Source of the DNA: Thalassolituus hydrocarboniclasticus
GTDB taxonomy: Bacteria; Pseudomonadota; Gammaproteobacteria; Pseudomonadales; Oceanobacteraceae
Length of the DNA: 64,000 nucleotides
Direction of reading: 5' to 3'
Assembly (NCBI RefSeq): GCF_025345565.1
Contig: NZ_CP054475.1
Location: 3,823,129-3,887,128, forward strand
Shown here: positions 17,435-28,864 of the stretch, piece after piece
Numbering within the stretch: position 1 is the stretch's first letter
Layout: each line of letters starts with the position of its first letter
Translations under genes and position numbers: made by a program
Notes under the pieces: generated by a model
Seen by the model: only the letters and a program-made list of their open reading frames with translations
What the model was told of the DNA's origin: nothing
Database searches by the model: none

Positions 17435-17740
17435 TTACCCCTTGTGGCAGTAGCCAGTGGCAACCACTTCGCGGATTACAACCGGGATAAATACCGTGTG
17501 CTGAAACTTGGTCAGAATGCCTTCTACCTTACCGCCGGCACACTGGCTTTTCAGATCCAGAATGGCTTCATCAACGAAGTCGTTGCTGAAGGCAATACCA
17601 AGGAAAGTCCAGCTGCTGGAAGTCGCGCTGATTTCGTTGCTGCGCTCGGCCGGTACCTGGGTCAGGGAAACAGAGTTGAGGCTGACACAACCAGTCAGGG
17701 CCGTCATCAATACCGCCAGGGTGATAAAACGTTTAAACAT
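17435..17740 (-). CDS. Small lipoprotein, second gene of the trio
   Basis: A 101-residue predicted lipoprotein with lipobox ALTGC at residues 14-18. The core reads FLGIAFSNDFVDEAILDL, then SQCAGGKVEGILTKFQ and a C-terminal GYCHKG, which aligns by eye along its length with the neighbour downstream (LG-x-x-F-x-x-D-aromatic-VD-x-A, later QC-x-G, ending G-x-C-x-x-G). This suggests tandem duplication. It starts 20 bases after the first lipoprotein stop codon. Function unknown. Confidence 0.75.
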   Translation of the reverse strand: MFKRFITLAVLMTALTGCVSLNSVSLTQVPAERSNEISATSSSWTFLGIAFSNDFVDEAILDLKSQCAGGKVEGILTKFQHTVFIPVVIREVVATGYCHKG

Positions 17741-17760
17741 ATTCTTTATTTCCTTATTTC

Positions 17761-18171
17761 TCAGCGGATGCAGTAAGCATCAACACCTACGATTTCACCC
17801 GACACCGGGCCTGCTGTTTTTGCTTCACGAATAGCGCGGATACCGGTCAGGCGGCCACTCGGGCATTCCACCAGCAGATATTCCTGCAGTCGCTGTGCAT
17901 AGGCATCGTCGAATACCGGGTTACCGGTACGCGGGCCCATATTAATCAGCGCCAGAATATCGCGCAGTTGTTTAAAGTTTTCAGCTGTTCTGCCGCGACT
18001 GGCAACGCGGCCAATTTCGGCGGCGGCCGTTGCATCAAAACCGGTTTCACTCAACCGTACGGAAACGGGTACTAATTCACCCTGAGACTGATCAATACTG
18101 CCGATCTGAACATGATCCAGACGCGCGCAGCCAGCCGTCAGGGCAAGCACCAGTAGTGCTGTCCAACGCAT
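17761..18171 (-). CDS. Small lipoprotein, first gene of the trio
   Basis: A 136-residue predicted lipoprotein with lipobox LTAGC at residues 11-15 and AAGGAG 6 bases before the ATG. The mature part is longer and more helical than its two neighbours, but its end, VECPSGRLTGIRAIREA then GVDAYCIR, repeats their scheme of a Cys-x-x-Gly strand pair and a C-terminal Cys. It may be a distant relative or a partner. The three genes form a clear operon downstream of the GGDEF-EAL gene. Function unknown. Confidence 0.75.
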   Translation of the reverse strand: MRWTALLVLALTAGCARLDHVQIGSIDQSQGELVPVSVRLSETGFDATAAAEIGRVASRGRTAENFKQLRDILALINMGPRTGNPVFDDAYAQRLQEYLLVECPSGRLTGIRAIREAKTAGPVSGEIVGVDAYCIR

Positions 18172-18273
18172 ATTTGCTCCTTAAGTAAATGGCAATGAAC
18201 TATTGCCGGCGCGGATTATAAAGAGAAAAAACTATGATGACGAAAAATTTCAGATATTTTGTCGCTGTTAAAA

Positions 18274-21084
18274 TCAGTCAGGCTGAACAGCCTCTGTGCA
18301 ATAGCGCTGATAAAATTCTTCACCGTCCATTGGCATGGCATAGTAATAGCCCTGAACCCATTCACAGCCAAGACGATGCAGCGTTCCTTCCTGCTCTTTG
18401 GTTTCCACACCTTCGGCGACAACAATAAGTCCCAGACTTTTAGCCATAAGCACAATAGCGCGGGCAATTTCGTAATCGTTGATATCGTCGTTGATATCGC
18501 GCACAAACGACTGGTCTATTTTTAATACAGTTACCGGCATGGATTTAATTTTGCTCAATGAGGAATAGCCGGTACCGAAATCGTCGATGGCAAAATCAAC
18601 ACCCATCGCCCGTAATTCACTGATTTGTTGCGACACTTCGGTCGTGCCGGACATCATCAGGCTTTCGGTGACTTCCAGCTCCAGCCAGCGCGGATCAAAA
18701 TCCAGATGCTGAAGAATGTCGGCTACGGTAGATGCAAAGCTGGAGTTAATCTGAATCGGCGATACATTGACCGATATTTTTTCCAGCTTTAGTCCCTGCT
18801 GACGCCAGAACAAAAACTGCTGACAGGCCGAGCGTAATACCCAATAACCCAGCTCCACGATCATGCCACTGGTTTCGGCCAGAGGAATAAAATCATGGGG
18901 TGAAATAAGCCCGCGAACCGGGTGCGGCCAGCGCAACAGGGCTTCTACCCTTTTCGGAATGCTGTCACCTACGCGGAACTGTGGCTGGTAATAAAGAGTA
19001 AAGCTGTGCTGTTCCAGCGCCGAGCGTAAATCCTGCTCCAGTGACATGCGCGAGTGAATACTGTCGGTCAGCTCACGCTGATAATAACAGCTGCGGTTAC
19101 GTCCCAGCTCTTTGGCTTTATGCAAAGCAGCATCCGCATTGCGGATCAGCTCATCCACACTGTTACCGTGCTGCGGATAAATACTGATACCGGCACTGGC
19201 AAACACACTGAGCAGATGACCCTGCAGGCTGTATGGCCGGGAGATAACCTGCAGCAACCGGTCACACTTTTCCTGTATACGCTCTTCGTCATCAATCCGG
19301 CTGAGTATCACAACAAACTCATCACCACCCAGGCGCGCACAGATATCGGAATCACGGACATTGTTATGCAGGCGATGGGCAACGTCTTTCAGCAGCAGGT
19401 CACCGATATCGTGACCTATGGTGTCGTTAATATCTTTAAAGCGGTCGAGGTCGAGGAAAATAACCGCCAGTAACTCTCCGCCGCGGCGTGCCATATTCAG
19501 TGCATATTCGAGTTTTTTATTCAGCGACAGACGATTCGGTAAACCGGTTAATACATCATGGTGGGCGATATGCTCCAGATTCTGCTGGGCTTTTTTCAGT
19601 TCGGTAATATCACGGCTCAGACCAAACACACCAATACAGCGTCCGCGTTTGTCATAAATAGGGGTTTTCTGGGTTTCCAGCAGCATCACACTGCCATCCA
19701 CGCTATGTACCCACTCTTCATTGACATTCATATGTTTCCGGGCGACCGCTTCTTTATCTTTGGCACGGAAGAACTCGGCAGTTTCCTGATCGAATACATC
19801 AAAGTCTGTATAACCAACCGGATTTTTTCCCATCAGATTCACAAACTGTTTATTGCAGAAAACATAAACGCCATTGCGGTCTTTATAAAAAATAATGTCC
19901 GGAATCGAGTCGAGGATATTTTTGATCAGTTCAGTGCGTTCATCCAGTTGCTGATCACTGAACTTCCGCCGGCGGATTTCCGACCAGATAAATAATCCGA
20001 TTGAGGTAAAGAATACCGTTACCGACAACAGCAATAAAAAGAGATTACGATAGCTCTGCCAGAAGCCGGGGGGCTGGTTCATAAATATGGTTTTTTGCGG
20101 AAAATCGTCCGCTTCAAAGCCCATGCTTATCGCCTGTTCTGCATCCACCAGAGTCAGAATTTCCGGATGCCAGTCGATTATAATACGATCCGGATTTTCT
20201 CCATCCAGAATACGCAGAGCCATAGCCGCTGCCCGTTCAGTGCTCAGTTGTAAGTCTGTTACCACACCACCTAACAGACCATCACCGATACCGGAGGGAG
20301 ATAATGACCAGAGCGGTGAACCTGAATGAGCACTCAGAAACCGATTGGACTTGTGCAGCGGTTTGATGGCTTTTTCAACATCCTGATAAGCCGATAACAG
20401 CAATAAAGGCTCGCCATCCAGTCCGGCCAGCTCATCGGCCAGCTGCTGCCAGCTCAGTGTCGCCAGTGAGTGCACTACCAGTTTTTGCTTCAGACTGTCT
20501 GCCGCCTGTTGCAGCTGCAATAACCGCTGGCCACTGCGTGGCAGACCATCGTTAATAACATGCAGCTGCTCAAAGCCCGGGTAGAGATAGCGCATCAGCG
20601 CCATAAACTCATAGACAGGCAGAGCATCATAAATACCGGTAAACCCACCCAGATTCTGGGCGTTACGGATCAGCTGACTGTCATTAACACCAAGAAACAC
20701 CACCGGCACCTGGCCGAGAACCTCCCGCCCTGCCGTAACCAGCAGCTTTAATGCGCCATCACCGGCAGCAACCACCAGATCATAACGTTCCCCCTGCTGT
20801 TGCTTGGCCCGTAAAAGCTGCGCATAGGCATGGAGATAAGCATCGCCGGCCTGCAGGTCTAAGTCCATATATTCGACATGCAGGGTGATATCGTTATGCG
20901 GGTTGTTATTCAGCTCACGCCGCATTGTGCTGACGATGTTATCAGCGGCAGGAAATACAGGCTCGTACGACAGCAGCAACAGAACCTGAGCAGTCCGGGC
21001 AGAAGGGACAGCGGCATCTGCCGCCGCAGCAATGGCAGGAAACAGAAGCAGCATAAACAACAGCAGATGCCGGCAGATCATCAT
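18274..21084 (-). CDS. Membrane sensor with ABC-type binding, PAS, GGDEF and EAL domains
   Basis: A 936-residue inner membrane protein. Order: signal peptide (1-22), periplasmic ABC substrate-binding-like domain (about 30-320), a transmembrane helix (about 347-368), PAS domain (about 385-500), GGDEF (about 505-665) and EAL (about 680-925). The GGDEF motif is intact (RLGGDEFVVIL) with an I-site RDSD five residues before it, and the EAL motif EALLRW and DDFGTGYSSL are intact, so it could both make and break cyclic-di-GMP. The ATG at 21084 follows GAGGGGG; an ATG 24 bases earlier is less likely. It begins 63 bases after parE, so read-through is possible. The ligand is unknown. Confidence 0.93.
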   Translation of the reverse strand: MMICRHLLLFMLLLFPAIAAAADAAVPSARTAQVLLLLSYEPVFPAADNIVSTMRRELNNNPHNDITLHVEYMDLDLQAGDAYLHAYAQLLRAKQQQGERYDLVVAAGDGALKLLVTAGREVLGQVPVVFLGVNDSQLIRNAQNLGGFTGIYDALPVYEFMALMRYLYPGFEQLHVINDGLPRSGQRLLQLQQAADSLKQKLVVHSLATLSWQQLADELAGLDGEPLLLLSAYQDVEKAIKPLHKSNRFLSAHSGSPLWSLSPSGIGDGLLGGVVTDLQLSTERAAAMALRILDGENPDRIIIDWHPEILTLVDAEQAISMGFEADDFPQKTIFMNQPPGFWQSYRNLFLLLLSVTVFFTSIGLFIWSEIRRRKFSDQQLDERTELIKNILDSIPDIIFYKDRNGVYVFCNKQFVNLMGKNPVGYTDFDVFDQETAEFFRAKDKEAVARKHMNVNEEWVHSVDGSVMLLETQKTPIYDKRGRCIGVFGLSRDITELKKAQQNLEHIAHHDVLTGLPNRLSLNKKLEYALNMARRGGELLAVIFLDLDRFKDINDTIGHDIGDLLLKDVAHRLHNNVRDSDICARLGGDEFVVILSRIDDEERIQEKCDRLLQVISRPYSLQGHLLSVFASAGISIYPQHGNSVDELIRNADAALHKAKELGRNRSCYYQRELTDSIHSRMSLEQDLRSALEQHSFTLYYQPQFRVGDSIPKRVEALLRWPHPVRGLISPHDFIPLAETSGMIVELGYWVLRSACQQFLFWRQQGLKLEKISVNVSPIQINSSFASTVADILQHLDFDPRWLELEVTESLMMSGTTEVSQQISELRAMGVDFAIDDFGTGYSSLSKIKSMPVTVLKIDQSFVRDINDDINDYEIARAIVLMAKSLGLIVVAEGVETKEQEGTLHRLGCEWVQGYYYAMPMDGEEFYQRYCTEAVQPD

Positions 21085-21147
21085 TGTCTTGCCCCCTCTG
21101 TTAACCAATGCCTGAGACCCGGGACATCATTGTCCGCAGTGTCGGCG

Positions 21148-23037
<1,890 letters not shown>

Positions 23038-23126
23038 TCAAACCTCTGGCTGCCAGCGGAAATCCATAATCAACGGCGGAGTATAACGGGAAGGCAGTGG
23101 GAAGTCAGAGGGGCACTTCTAATAAT

Positions 23127-23726
23127 TCAGCAATGAAAACGGGCGGCAAAAGCCAGCAGCATCGGCATGCGTTCAATAAAGTGCTCAAAACTGTGGTTGC
23201 CACCGCCTTCCAGCCAGGCCGGGCTGTTGCGGTAGAGCTCTGCCGCCAGACGGTAGTCGAGGGTTTCGTCGCCGGTCTGCAACAGCAGTAACAGTCGCTC
23301 AGGGTGCTGAATCTGCGCACAATCGAGCGCCCGCAACTGCCCGATATGCTCATGGGTCAGCTCATGCACCTCGCCGCTGTAGTAATGGGTGTTTGGCCCC
23401 AGATAGTGTTCAAACAGATCGAACGGCCGTACTGCCGGATTCACCAGCACCGCCGGTACACCTTCGGTTTCGGCCAGATGGGTAGCGTAAAACCCGCCCA
23501 GTGAACTGCCGATGATATACACCTGAGAAAAACGCTGCTGCAGCCGCTTAAGCTCAGCGCGGGCAACCTCAATGGCATCCGCCGGAGCAAACGGCAGGTC
23601 GGGTACAGACAGTTGTTGCGCAGTCAGGTGGGTCTCATAAAAGCGCACTAACTGCTGCGCTTTCAGGGATTGCGGGGAACTGAGAAAGCCGTGCAGATAC
23701 AGACAGCCAATAGCGGAAGAATACAA
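23127..23726 (-). CDS. yqiA: YqiA-like alpha/beta-hydrolase (esterase)
   Basis: A 199-residue hydrolase with oxyanion region CLYLHGFLSSPQS, nucleophile elbow GSSLGG, acid residue in TGDETLDY and catalytic His in GGNHSFEHF. YqiA proteins cleave short acyl esters in vitro; the cell substrate is unknown. The start is TTG directly after the cpdA stop codon, with AAAGG 8 bases upstream, and no ATG is available, so it is probably coupled to cpdA translation. Confidence 0.9.
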   Translation of the reverse strand: MYSSAIGCLYLHGFLSSPQSLKAQQLVRFYETHLTAQQLSVPDLPFAPADAIEVARAELKRLQQRFSQVYIIGSSLGGFYATHLAETEGVPAVLVNPAVRPFDLFEHYLGPNTHYYSGEVHELTHEHIGQLRALDCAQIQHPERLLLLLQTGDETLDYRLAAELYRNSPAWLEGGGNHSFEHFIERMPMLLAFAARFHC

Positions 23727-24533
23727 TCAGTAGCCTTTTACCGAGTAATCGATTTCAAATTCAATGCCCTCAACACGGCTGACGCCGGTATCGATTGAGC
23801 CATCGGCATGCAGATCCAGCCAGCGGTAACCGGGCGCCAGAGTATCCACCGAGAACTCTTCGGACTGCGGCGTAAACTGTACGCAGGTTGAAGGCGTCGA
23901 CATATAACGCACGCCATCAATCATCTGGTCGCTTTCCTGATGCACATGCCCCCAGAGCACACAGCGCACATTGCTGTGACGGCGGATAACGGCCAGCACC
24001 TCATCGGCATTTTTTACACCGATGCGGTCAATCCAGCGGCTGCCCATCGGCAACGGGTGATGATGAAAGCTGACCAGAGAATGCAGATCGGGACGTTCGC
24101 TCAGGGCGCGCTCAAGCAGTTCGAGCTGATCTGGCGCGAGACGGCCATGCACCGACCCTTCAACCTGTGAGTTCAGCAGAATCAGCTGCCAGTGCTTGTT
24201 GCGCACGATGCGCTGCAGGTGTTCTGTGTCTTCGGCGACTTCCTGCATGCTGGCCGGCACATCATGGTTGCCTTCAAACCAGAAGACCGGGCAGCCGAAG
24301 GGTTGCAGGGCATTATGCAGATGCTGATAAGCACGCACACTGCCGTCCTGCGCCAGATCGCCGGTGACGATGATGGTATCGATATCGGGACGTTCCTGAC
24401 GCACGATATCAAGCACACAGTGCATGCTGTGCAGGGTTTTCATACCGAGCAGATGACCCTCTTCGGGGCCATTCAGATGGGTATCGGTAATCTGTACCAG
24501 CCGCAGCGTATCTTCCGTATCCAGTGAATACAA
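23727..24533 (-). CDS. cpdA: 3',5'-cyclic-AMP phosphodiesterase CpdA
   Basis: A 268-residue metallophosphoesterase that hydrolyses cAMP. Metal ligands are visible in order: QITDTHL, VTGDLAQDG, EGNHDVP, SFHHHPLP and LWGHVHQE. The position in nudF-yqiB-cpdA-yqiA-parE supports CpdA rather than another family member. With cyaA also in the window, both synthesis and breakdown of cAMP are encoded here. Confidence 0.95.
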   Translation of the reverse strand: MYSLDTEDTLRLVQITDTHLNGPEEGHLLGMKTLHSMHCVLDIVRQERPDIDTIIVTGDLAQDGSVRAYQHLHNALQPFGCPVFWFEGNHDVPASMQEVAEDTEHLQRIVRNKHWQLILLNSQVEGSVHGRLAPDQLELLERALSERPDLHSLVSFHHHPLPMGSRWIDRIGVKNADEVLAVIRRHSNVRCVLWGHVHQESDQMIDGVRYMSTPSTCVQFTPQSEEFSVDTLAPGYRWLDLHADGSIDTGVSRVEGIEFEIDYSVKGY

Positions 24534-24622
24534 ACTGCACCCCTGTCCCTAGTTGTTTTTGTCAGTTTCCAACTTTATCGGCAAATGAGCAAATCAACAG
24601 GAACGAAGTTCACAATTAATTG

Positions 24623-25093
24623 TCACCTGACAGGAAATACACGGTCAGGAAGCACGACAGGTTGAATGGTCTGACCGTATTTTAAGCAGTGATCAAGCCA
24701 TTCCGCCAGAAAACGATTCAATTGTACTTTTTCGTCCGGCATACGCATTGCCGGGTTAGGGTAAGTATAGCGGCCATCGAAGCGCTGCTGATTCTGATAA
24801 CTGAGCACCTCAGCCATACTGGCATCGTGATACAGCCGCACCTGCATCGACAGTGGCTGTAACCATTCAGGGCTGATGCCTTCCTGCATTACCGACACCA
24901 TGGTGGTGTAACGGTGATCTTCATCCACACACAGCCGAACCCGCGCACTGTGGCGGTCATTACTGAGCTGGAAAACGCGTTCTTCCCCGACTTCTGCACC
25001 TGTCAGAAGCTTGAGCAAGCGCAGGTAGTTGGCTTCACACAGTGCCGCCATTTCCTGCAGATCGGGAACATAACGCTGGCGTTTTTTAAGCAA
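24623..25093 (-). CDS. yqiB: YqiB family (DUF1249) protein
   Basis: A 156-residue soluble protein beginning with RQRYVPDLQEMAALCEANYLRLLKLL, the conserved DUF1249 start. Members have no settled function and sit in this same operon between nudF and cpdA. An ACAATTAATTGT perfect palindrome (24612-24623) overlaps its stop and might serve as an operator or promoter element for cpdA. Confidence 0.92.
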   Translation of the reverse strand: MLKKRQRYVPDLQEMAALCEANYLRLLKLLTGAEVGEERVFQLSNDRHSARVRLCVDEDHRYTTMVSVMQEGISPEWLQPLSMQVRLYHDASMAEVLSYQNQQRFDGRYTYPNPAMRMPDEKVQLNRFLAEWLDHCLKYGQTIQPVVLPDRVFPVR

Positions 25094-25212
25094 TCACTTT
25101 CTCCTTTCCTCTGCCCATCTTCTGAACCTTTGTTCAAGCTCAGCGCAGCCTAGCGAATCCGTTCAGGCGCCGCCAGTATCAGAATAAATGAGGCTAACAC
25201 GGCGCCTGACTA

Positions 25213-25830
25213 TTACTTTTTCTGCAACAGCTGCTGATGATGTATATGCAGCCACTGCAGGGCAATGATGGTCGCAGCGTTATTAATACGGCCGCTTTCC
25301 ACCGCCGCATAAGCTTCAGCAGTGCTCATTTCAGCCAGACGGATATCTTCATTTTCATCCGCCAGACCATGCACACCACCGACGCCTTCACTGTCGATCA
25401 GCGCGCAATACAGCTGCACCCGCTCACTGGTGCCACCCGGCGAAACCCAGTAATTACAGATGGGTAACAGCTCGTTAAAGCTGCAGCCGGCCTCTTCTTC
25501 TGTTTCACGCTGCGCCACCTCAGCATAGCTCTCACCCGGCTCGACCATACCGGCGACCAGTTCCAGCAGCCACGGCGAGTGCTCATCGGCCAGCGCACCA
25601 ATACGGAACTGTTCCGTCAGCACCACACAATCACGTTGTGGATCAAACAGCAGCACACAGACAGCTTCGCCACGCTCGAACAGTTCACGCTCAAAATAAC
25701 CGCTCCAGCCGCCGGCAAACATGCGGTGACGCAGGCGGATTTTCTCAATGCGGAAAAATCCTTTGAAGGCCACGTCACGCGCTGCAATCTCAACGTCGTC
25801 GCGGCCATACTGCAATGGCTTTTGCGCCAT
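25213..25830 (-). CDS. nudF: ADP-ribose pyrophosphatase (Nudix), NudF
   Basis: A 205-residue Nudix hydrolase that splits ADP-ribose to AMP and ribose-5-phosphate. The Nudix box GMVEPGESYAEVAQRETEEE (then AGC) is complete. The ATG at 25830 (MAQKPLQYGRDDVEI) fits the family; an in-frame start 57 bases upstream adds an unrelated leader lying in the tolC promoter region. It leads the operon to parE and is divergent from tolC, as in E. coli. Confidence 0.95.
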   Translation of the reverse strand: MAQKPLQYGRDDVEIAARDVAFKGFFRIEKIRLRHRMFAGGWSGYFERELFERGEAVCVLLFDPQRDCVVLTEQFRIGALADEHSPWLLELVAGMVEPGESYAEVAQRETEEEAGCSFNELLPICNYWVSPGGTSERVQLYCALIDSEGVGGVHGLADENEDIRLAEMSTAEAYAAVESGRINNAATIIALQWLHIHHQQLLQKK

Positions 25831-26006
25831 ACTTGACCTACCTATATTACTGAATAAGAATATTGCCTGTTTGTACTGCAACAGCACACAGAGCTATTGC
25901 ACGCTGTGTTCTTATTTATGGAACAATCAGCATCATTTTTAACCGATTTTTTCTGTTAGAATCCTTCGGACCAAACGAATTCATACCCGCTGCGAAAGGC
26001 ACCCCT

Positions 26007-27338
26007 ATGAAAAAACTGCTCTCTCTGACGATTGCACTGTTAGCATCCGGCGCTGCAAATGCGGCGGACCTTAGCACCATCTACCAGCAGGCGGCCAGCA
26101 ACGACGCGGAAATCGCCGCTGCCCGTGCGATCCGTGAAGCCAACAGCTACAACGTTACTATTGCCCGCGGTGCCCTGCTGCCTCAGGCTCAGGTTTCTTA
26201 CAGCCAGACCAGCATCAGCTCAGAAGCCGATTCCATCGATCTGGTGAACGGTGGCTATGTCAAAACCGATAAAGATTATGACCTCAGCAGCCTGGAAGTC
26301 AGCGCTTCCCAGACCCTGTTTAATCTGAACAGCTGGTACACCTATCAGGCCGCTGTCAGTGGCGATGATGCGGCCGGTCTGCAGCTGCAACTGGCGGAAC
26401 AGCAACTGCTGTTACGCACCGCTCAGGCGTATTTCAACGTTCTGCGTGCCCAGGACAACCTGTCCACCGCTCAGGCAGAAGAGAAAGCCGTAAAACGCTC
26501 TCTGGAACAAACCAAGCAACGCTTTGAAGTGGGCCTGATTGCCATCACTGACGTTCACGAAGCTCAGGCCGGTTACGATCTGTCTTACGTAAACCTGCTG
26601 GGTCAGGAAGCGGCGCTGGATATCAGCTACGAAGCTCTGGAGCAGCTTACCGGCCAGCGCTTTGAAGATGTATCGCCGCTGAAAGCCGATGTTGCGATGG
26701 AAATGCCACAGCCAGCGAACGCCGCTGACTGGGTACAGTCTGGCCTGGATAAGTACGCCGGTGTCCTGATCGCCGAAGCGAGCAAAGACGGTGTTCGTCT
26801 GCAGCGTAATGCCGCGCGCTCTAACCACCTGCCAAGCGTCAGTCTGTTCGGTAGCTACACCGACGCCGATCAGGCGCCTTTTGTTGGTGATGATCCGACC
26901 GACAGTACTGTTACTGCCATCGGCGTGAAGATCTCCATGCCGCTGCTGGCCGGTGGTTCGCTCTACGGTCAGAGCAAGCAATCTGCCCTGAACTACGCCG
27001 CCGCCGATTATCAGCTGGAAAAGCAACGCCGCGATGTTAAACAGAATATCCGCAGCCTGTTCCGTCAGGTGCAGACCGATACGCTGAATATCAAGGCCCG
27101 TAAGCAGGCGATTACCTCCGCCCAGAGTGCTCTGGAAGCCACTCAGACCGGCTACAAGGTAGGTACCCGTAACATCGTTGAAGTACTGAACGCGCAGAAA
27201 AACCTGTTCAGCGCCCAGCGTGACTACGCCAACGCCCGTTACGATTACATCATCAATCTGCTGAGCCTGAAGTTCTACGCCGGCACCCTGAACGAAGGCG
27301 ATATCCAGACGCTGAACAGCTGGCTGGCCAGCGCTTAA
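26007..27338 (+). CDS. tolC: TolC family outer membrane channel protein
   Basis: A 443-residue outer membrane trimer subunit used by type I secretion and RND efflux. The signal peptide (1-21, ending AANA) is followed by the duplicated helix-strand pattern: DLSTIYQQAASNDAEI and ASQTLFNLNSWYTYQAA in the first half, KISMPLLAGGSLYGQ and GTRNIVEVLNAQKNLF in the second. AAAGG lies 8 bases before the ATG at 26007; the open frame upstream is non-coding leader. It is divergent from nudF and closed by a bidirectional terminator. No pump genes adjoin it, as is usual for the general-purpose TolC. Confidence 0.95.
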   Translation: MKKLLSLTIALLASGAANAADLSTIYQQAASNDAEIAAARAIREANSYNVTIARGALLPQAQVSYSQTSISSEADSIDLVNGGYVKTDKDYDLSSLEVSASQTLFNLNSWYTYQAAVSGDDAAGLQLQLAEQQLLLRTAQAYFNVLRAQDNLSTAQAEEKAVKRSLEQTKQRFEVGLIAITDVHEAQAGYDLSYVNLLGQEAALDISYEALEQLTGQRFEDVSPLKADVAMEMPQPANAADWVQSGLDKYAGVLIAEASKDGVRLQRNAARSNHLPSVSLFGSYTDADQAPFVGDDPTDSTVTAIGVKISMPLLAGGSLYGQSKQSALNYAAADYQLEKQRRDVKQNIRSLFRQVQTDTLNIKARKQAITSAQSALEATQTGYKVGTRNIVEVLNAQKNLFSAQRDYANARYDYIINLLSLKFYAGTLNEGDIQTLNSWLASA

Positions 27339-27357
27339 TTCCGCGTATTACGGATAA

Positions 27358-27386
27358 TAAAAAACCCGCCGCGGCGGGTTTTTTAT
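27358..27386. terminator. Bidirectional terminator between tolC and waaA
   Basis: AAAACCCGCCG and CGGCGGGTTTT form a perfect palindrome with T runs on both strands. It lies between the convergent tolC and waaA genes and can serve both. Confidence 0.92.
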
Positions 27387-27406
27387 TGCCTGCTTATCGG
27401 GCCATC

Positions 27407-28675
27407 TTACAGCTTCAGATGCGCCCCACAGAGTTCGGTCAGGCGCTTCACCGCACCACGGTTGGCATCGACTGCCGCCTGTCCGGCAGCGCCCATACGG
27501 CTGCGCAGGTCGGCATCGCTCAGATAATTCTGTAGTTGCTCCAGCAACTCATCCGCCTGATCGCTGACCAGTGCCAGCGCGCCGGCATTCTGCAGATTAT
27601 CGACGATCACCGCGAAGTTCATATGGTGCGGGCCAATCAGGGTGGCTTTACCCAGCGCTGCCGGTTCAATCGGATTGTGTCCGCCGTGGGCAATCAGGCT
27701 GCCACCAACCAGCACCAGATCGGCGGCGGCCAACAACTGCAGCATCTCGCCCATGGTGTCGGCCACGTAAACCTGCGTTTGCTCAGAGGCACTGCCGCTG
27801 CTGCGGCGCTGCACCCGCAAGCCACGGCTGCGTACTGCATTGGTTACGACTTCAAAGCGCTCCGGATGACGCGGAATCAGCAACAGCAACAACTGCGGAC
27901 AAGCCGCCAGCAGTCGCGGATACAGATCGAGCAGCAACTCATCTTCACCGGCATGGCTGGAAGCCAGCGCCAGCACCGGACGCTCAGCCCCCCACTGCTC
28001 ACGCAACGCCACTCCCTGTGCCTGTACCATTGGCGGCACATCCATATCGAATTTCACACTGCCGGTCACCTCAAGCCGCTCTGGCGGCAGGCCGAGGTCG
28101 AGAAAGCGCCGGCCATCGGCAGCATTCTGCACCGCTACTGTAGTCAGGCGTTGCAGCATCGGTTGGGTCAGTGCGGCAAATTTTTCATAACCACGGGCTG
28201 ATTTTTCTGACAGCCGGGCATTGGCCAGCATCACCGGAATGCGCCGCTGCTCACAGCAGGCCAGCAGGTTAGGCCAGAGTTCAGTTTCCATCACCACCAG
28301 CAAACCGGGACGCAGGGCATTGAGAAAGTTACGCCAGAACCAGGGCAGGTCGTAAGGCAGATACATATGGTAAACACCGGCACCAAACAGGCGTTGCACC
28401 TGCTCCGACCCCGTTGGGGTTGTGGTGGTGACGATCACCGGAACATTCGGATGGCGTACCTGAAAGGACTTAACCAGAGGCGCCGCCGCCAGGGTTTCGC
28501 CTACCGATACTGCATGTATCCATAACCCATTGGCCGGCGGACGATGCGGCAGAATACCGAAGCGCTCACGCAGACGCTGGCGATATCCCGGATTCAGCCG
28601 GCCACGCCACCACAAACGCAATACCAGTACAGGCAGTAAGAAAGCGTACAACAGAGAATAAAAAAAACGCGCCAC
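27407..28675 (-). CDS. waaA: 3-deoxy-D-manno-octulosonic acid (Kdo) transferase
   Basis: A 422-residue GT-B glycosyltransferase that adds Kdo to lipid IVA at the inner membrane. An N-terminal anchor (FFYSLLYAFLLPVLVLRL) is followed by ERFG, WIHAVSVGETLAA, VVMETELWPNLL, and VGGSLIAHGGHNPIEPAA, all typical of WaaA. GGGAG lies just before GTG at 28675, which I take as the start; a TTG 27 bases upstream has no ribosome site. It is divergent from the hldE operon, grouping LPS core genes together. Confidence 0.95.
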   Translation of the reverse strand: MARFFYSLLYAFLLPVLVLRLWWRGRLNPGYRQRLRERFGILPHRPPANGLWIHAVSVGETLAAAPLVKSFQVRHPNVPVIVTTTTPTGSEQVQRLFGAGVYHMYLPYDLPWFWRNFLNALRPGLLVVMETELWPNLLACCEQRRIPVMLANARLSEKSARGYEKFAALTQPMLQRLTTVAVQNAADGRRFLDLGLPPERLEVTGSVKFDMDVPPMVQAQGVALREQWGAERPVLALASSHAGEDELLLDLYPRLLAACPQLLLLLIPRHPERFEVVTNAVRSRGLRVQRRSSGSASEQTQVYVADTMGEMLQLLAAADLVLVGGSLIAHGGHNPIEPAALGKATLIGPHHMNFAVIVDNLQNAGALALVSDQADELLEQLQNYLSDADLRSRMGAAGQAAVDANRGAVKRLTELCGAHLKL

Positions 28676-28864
28676 AGAACTCCCGCCGTTAACCCGGATC
28701 AAAGCGCGGCATCATACCACAGGCTGATGATGCGGCAGTGGCTGGCGCAATTTGAAACATAAAAACACGGCCGCGACCGTGCGCACGGAGTAGCACACCG
28801 CTGCCGGGCTCTATGTTAAACTCCTCCGCTCATTTTTCTGACAGCTGCAGACGTGTAAAACACT

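Noticed and set aside
27536-28201. Open frame of 221 codons opposite waaA
   Set aside because: Gln/Arg/His-rich shadow of a certain gene.
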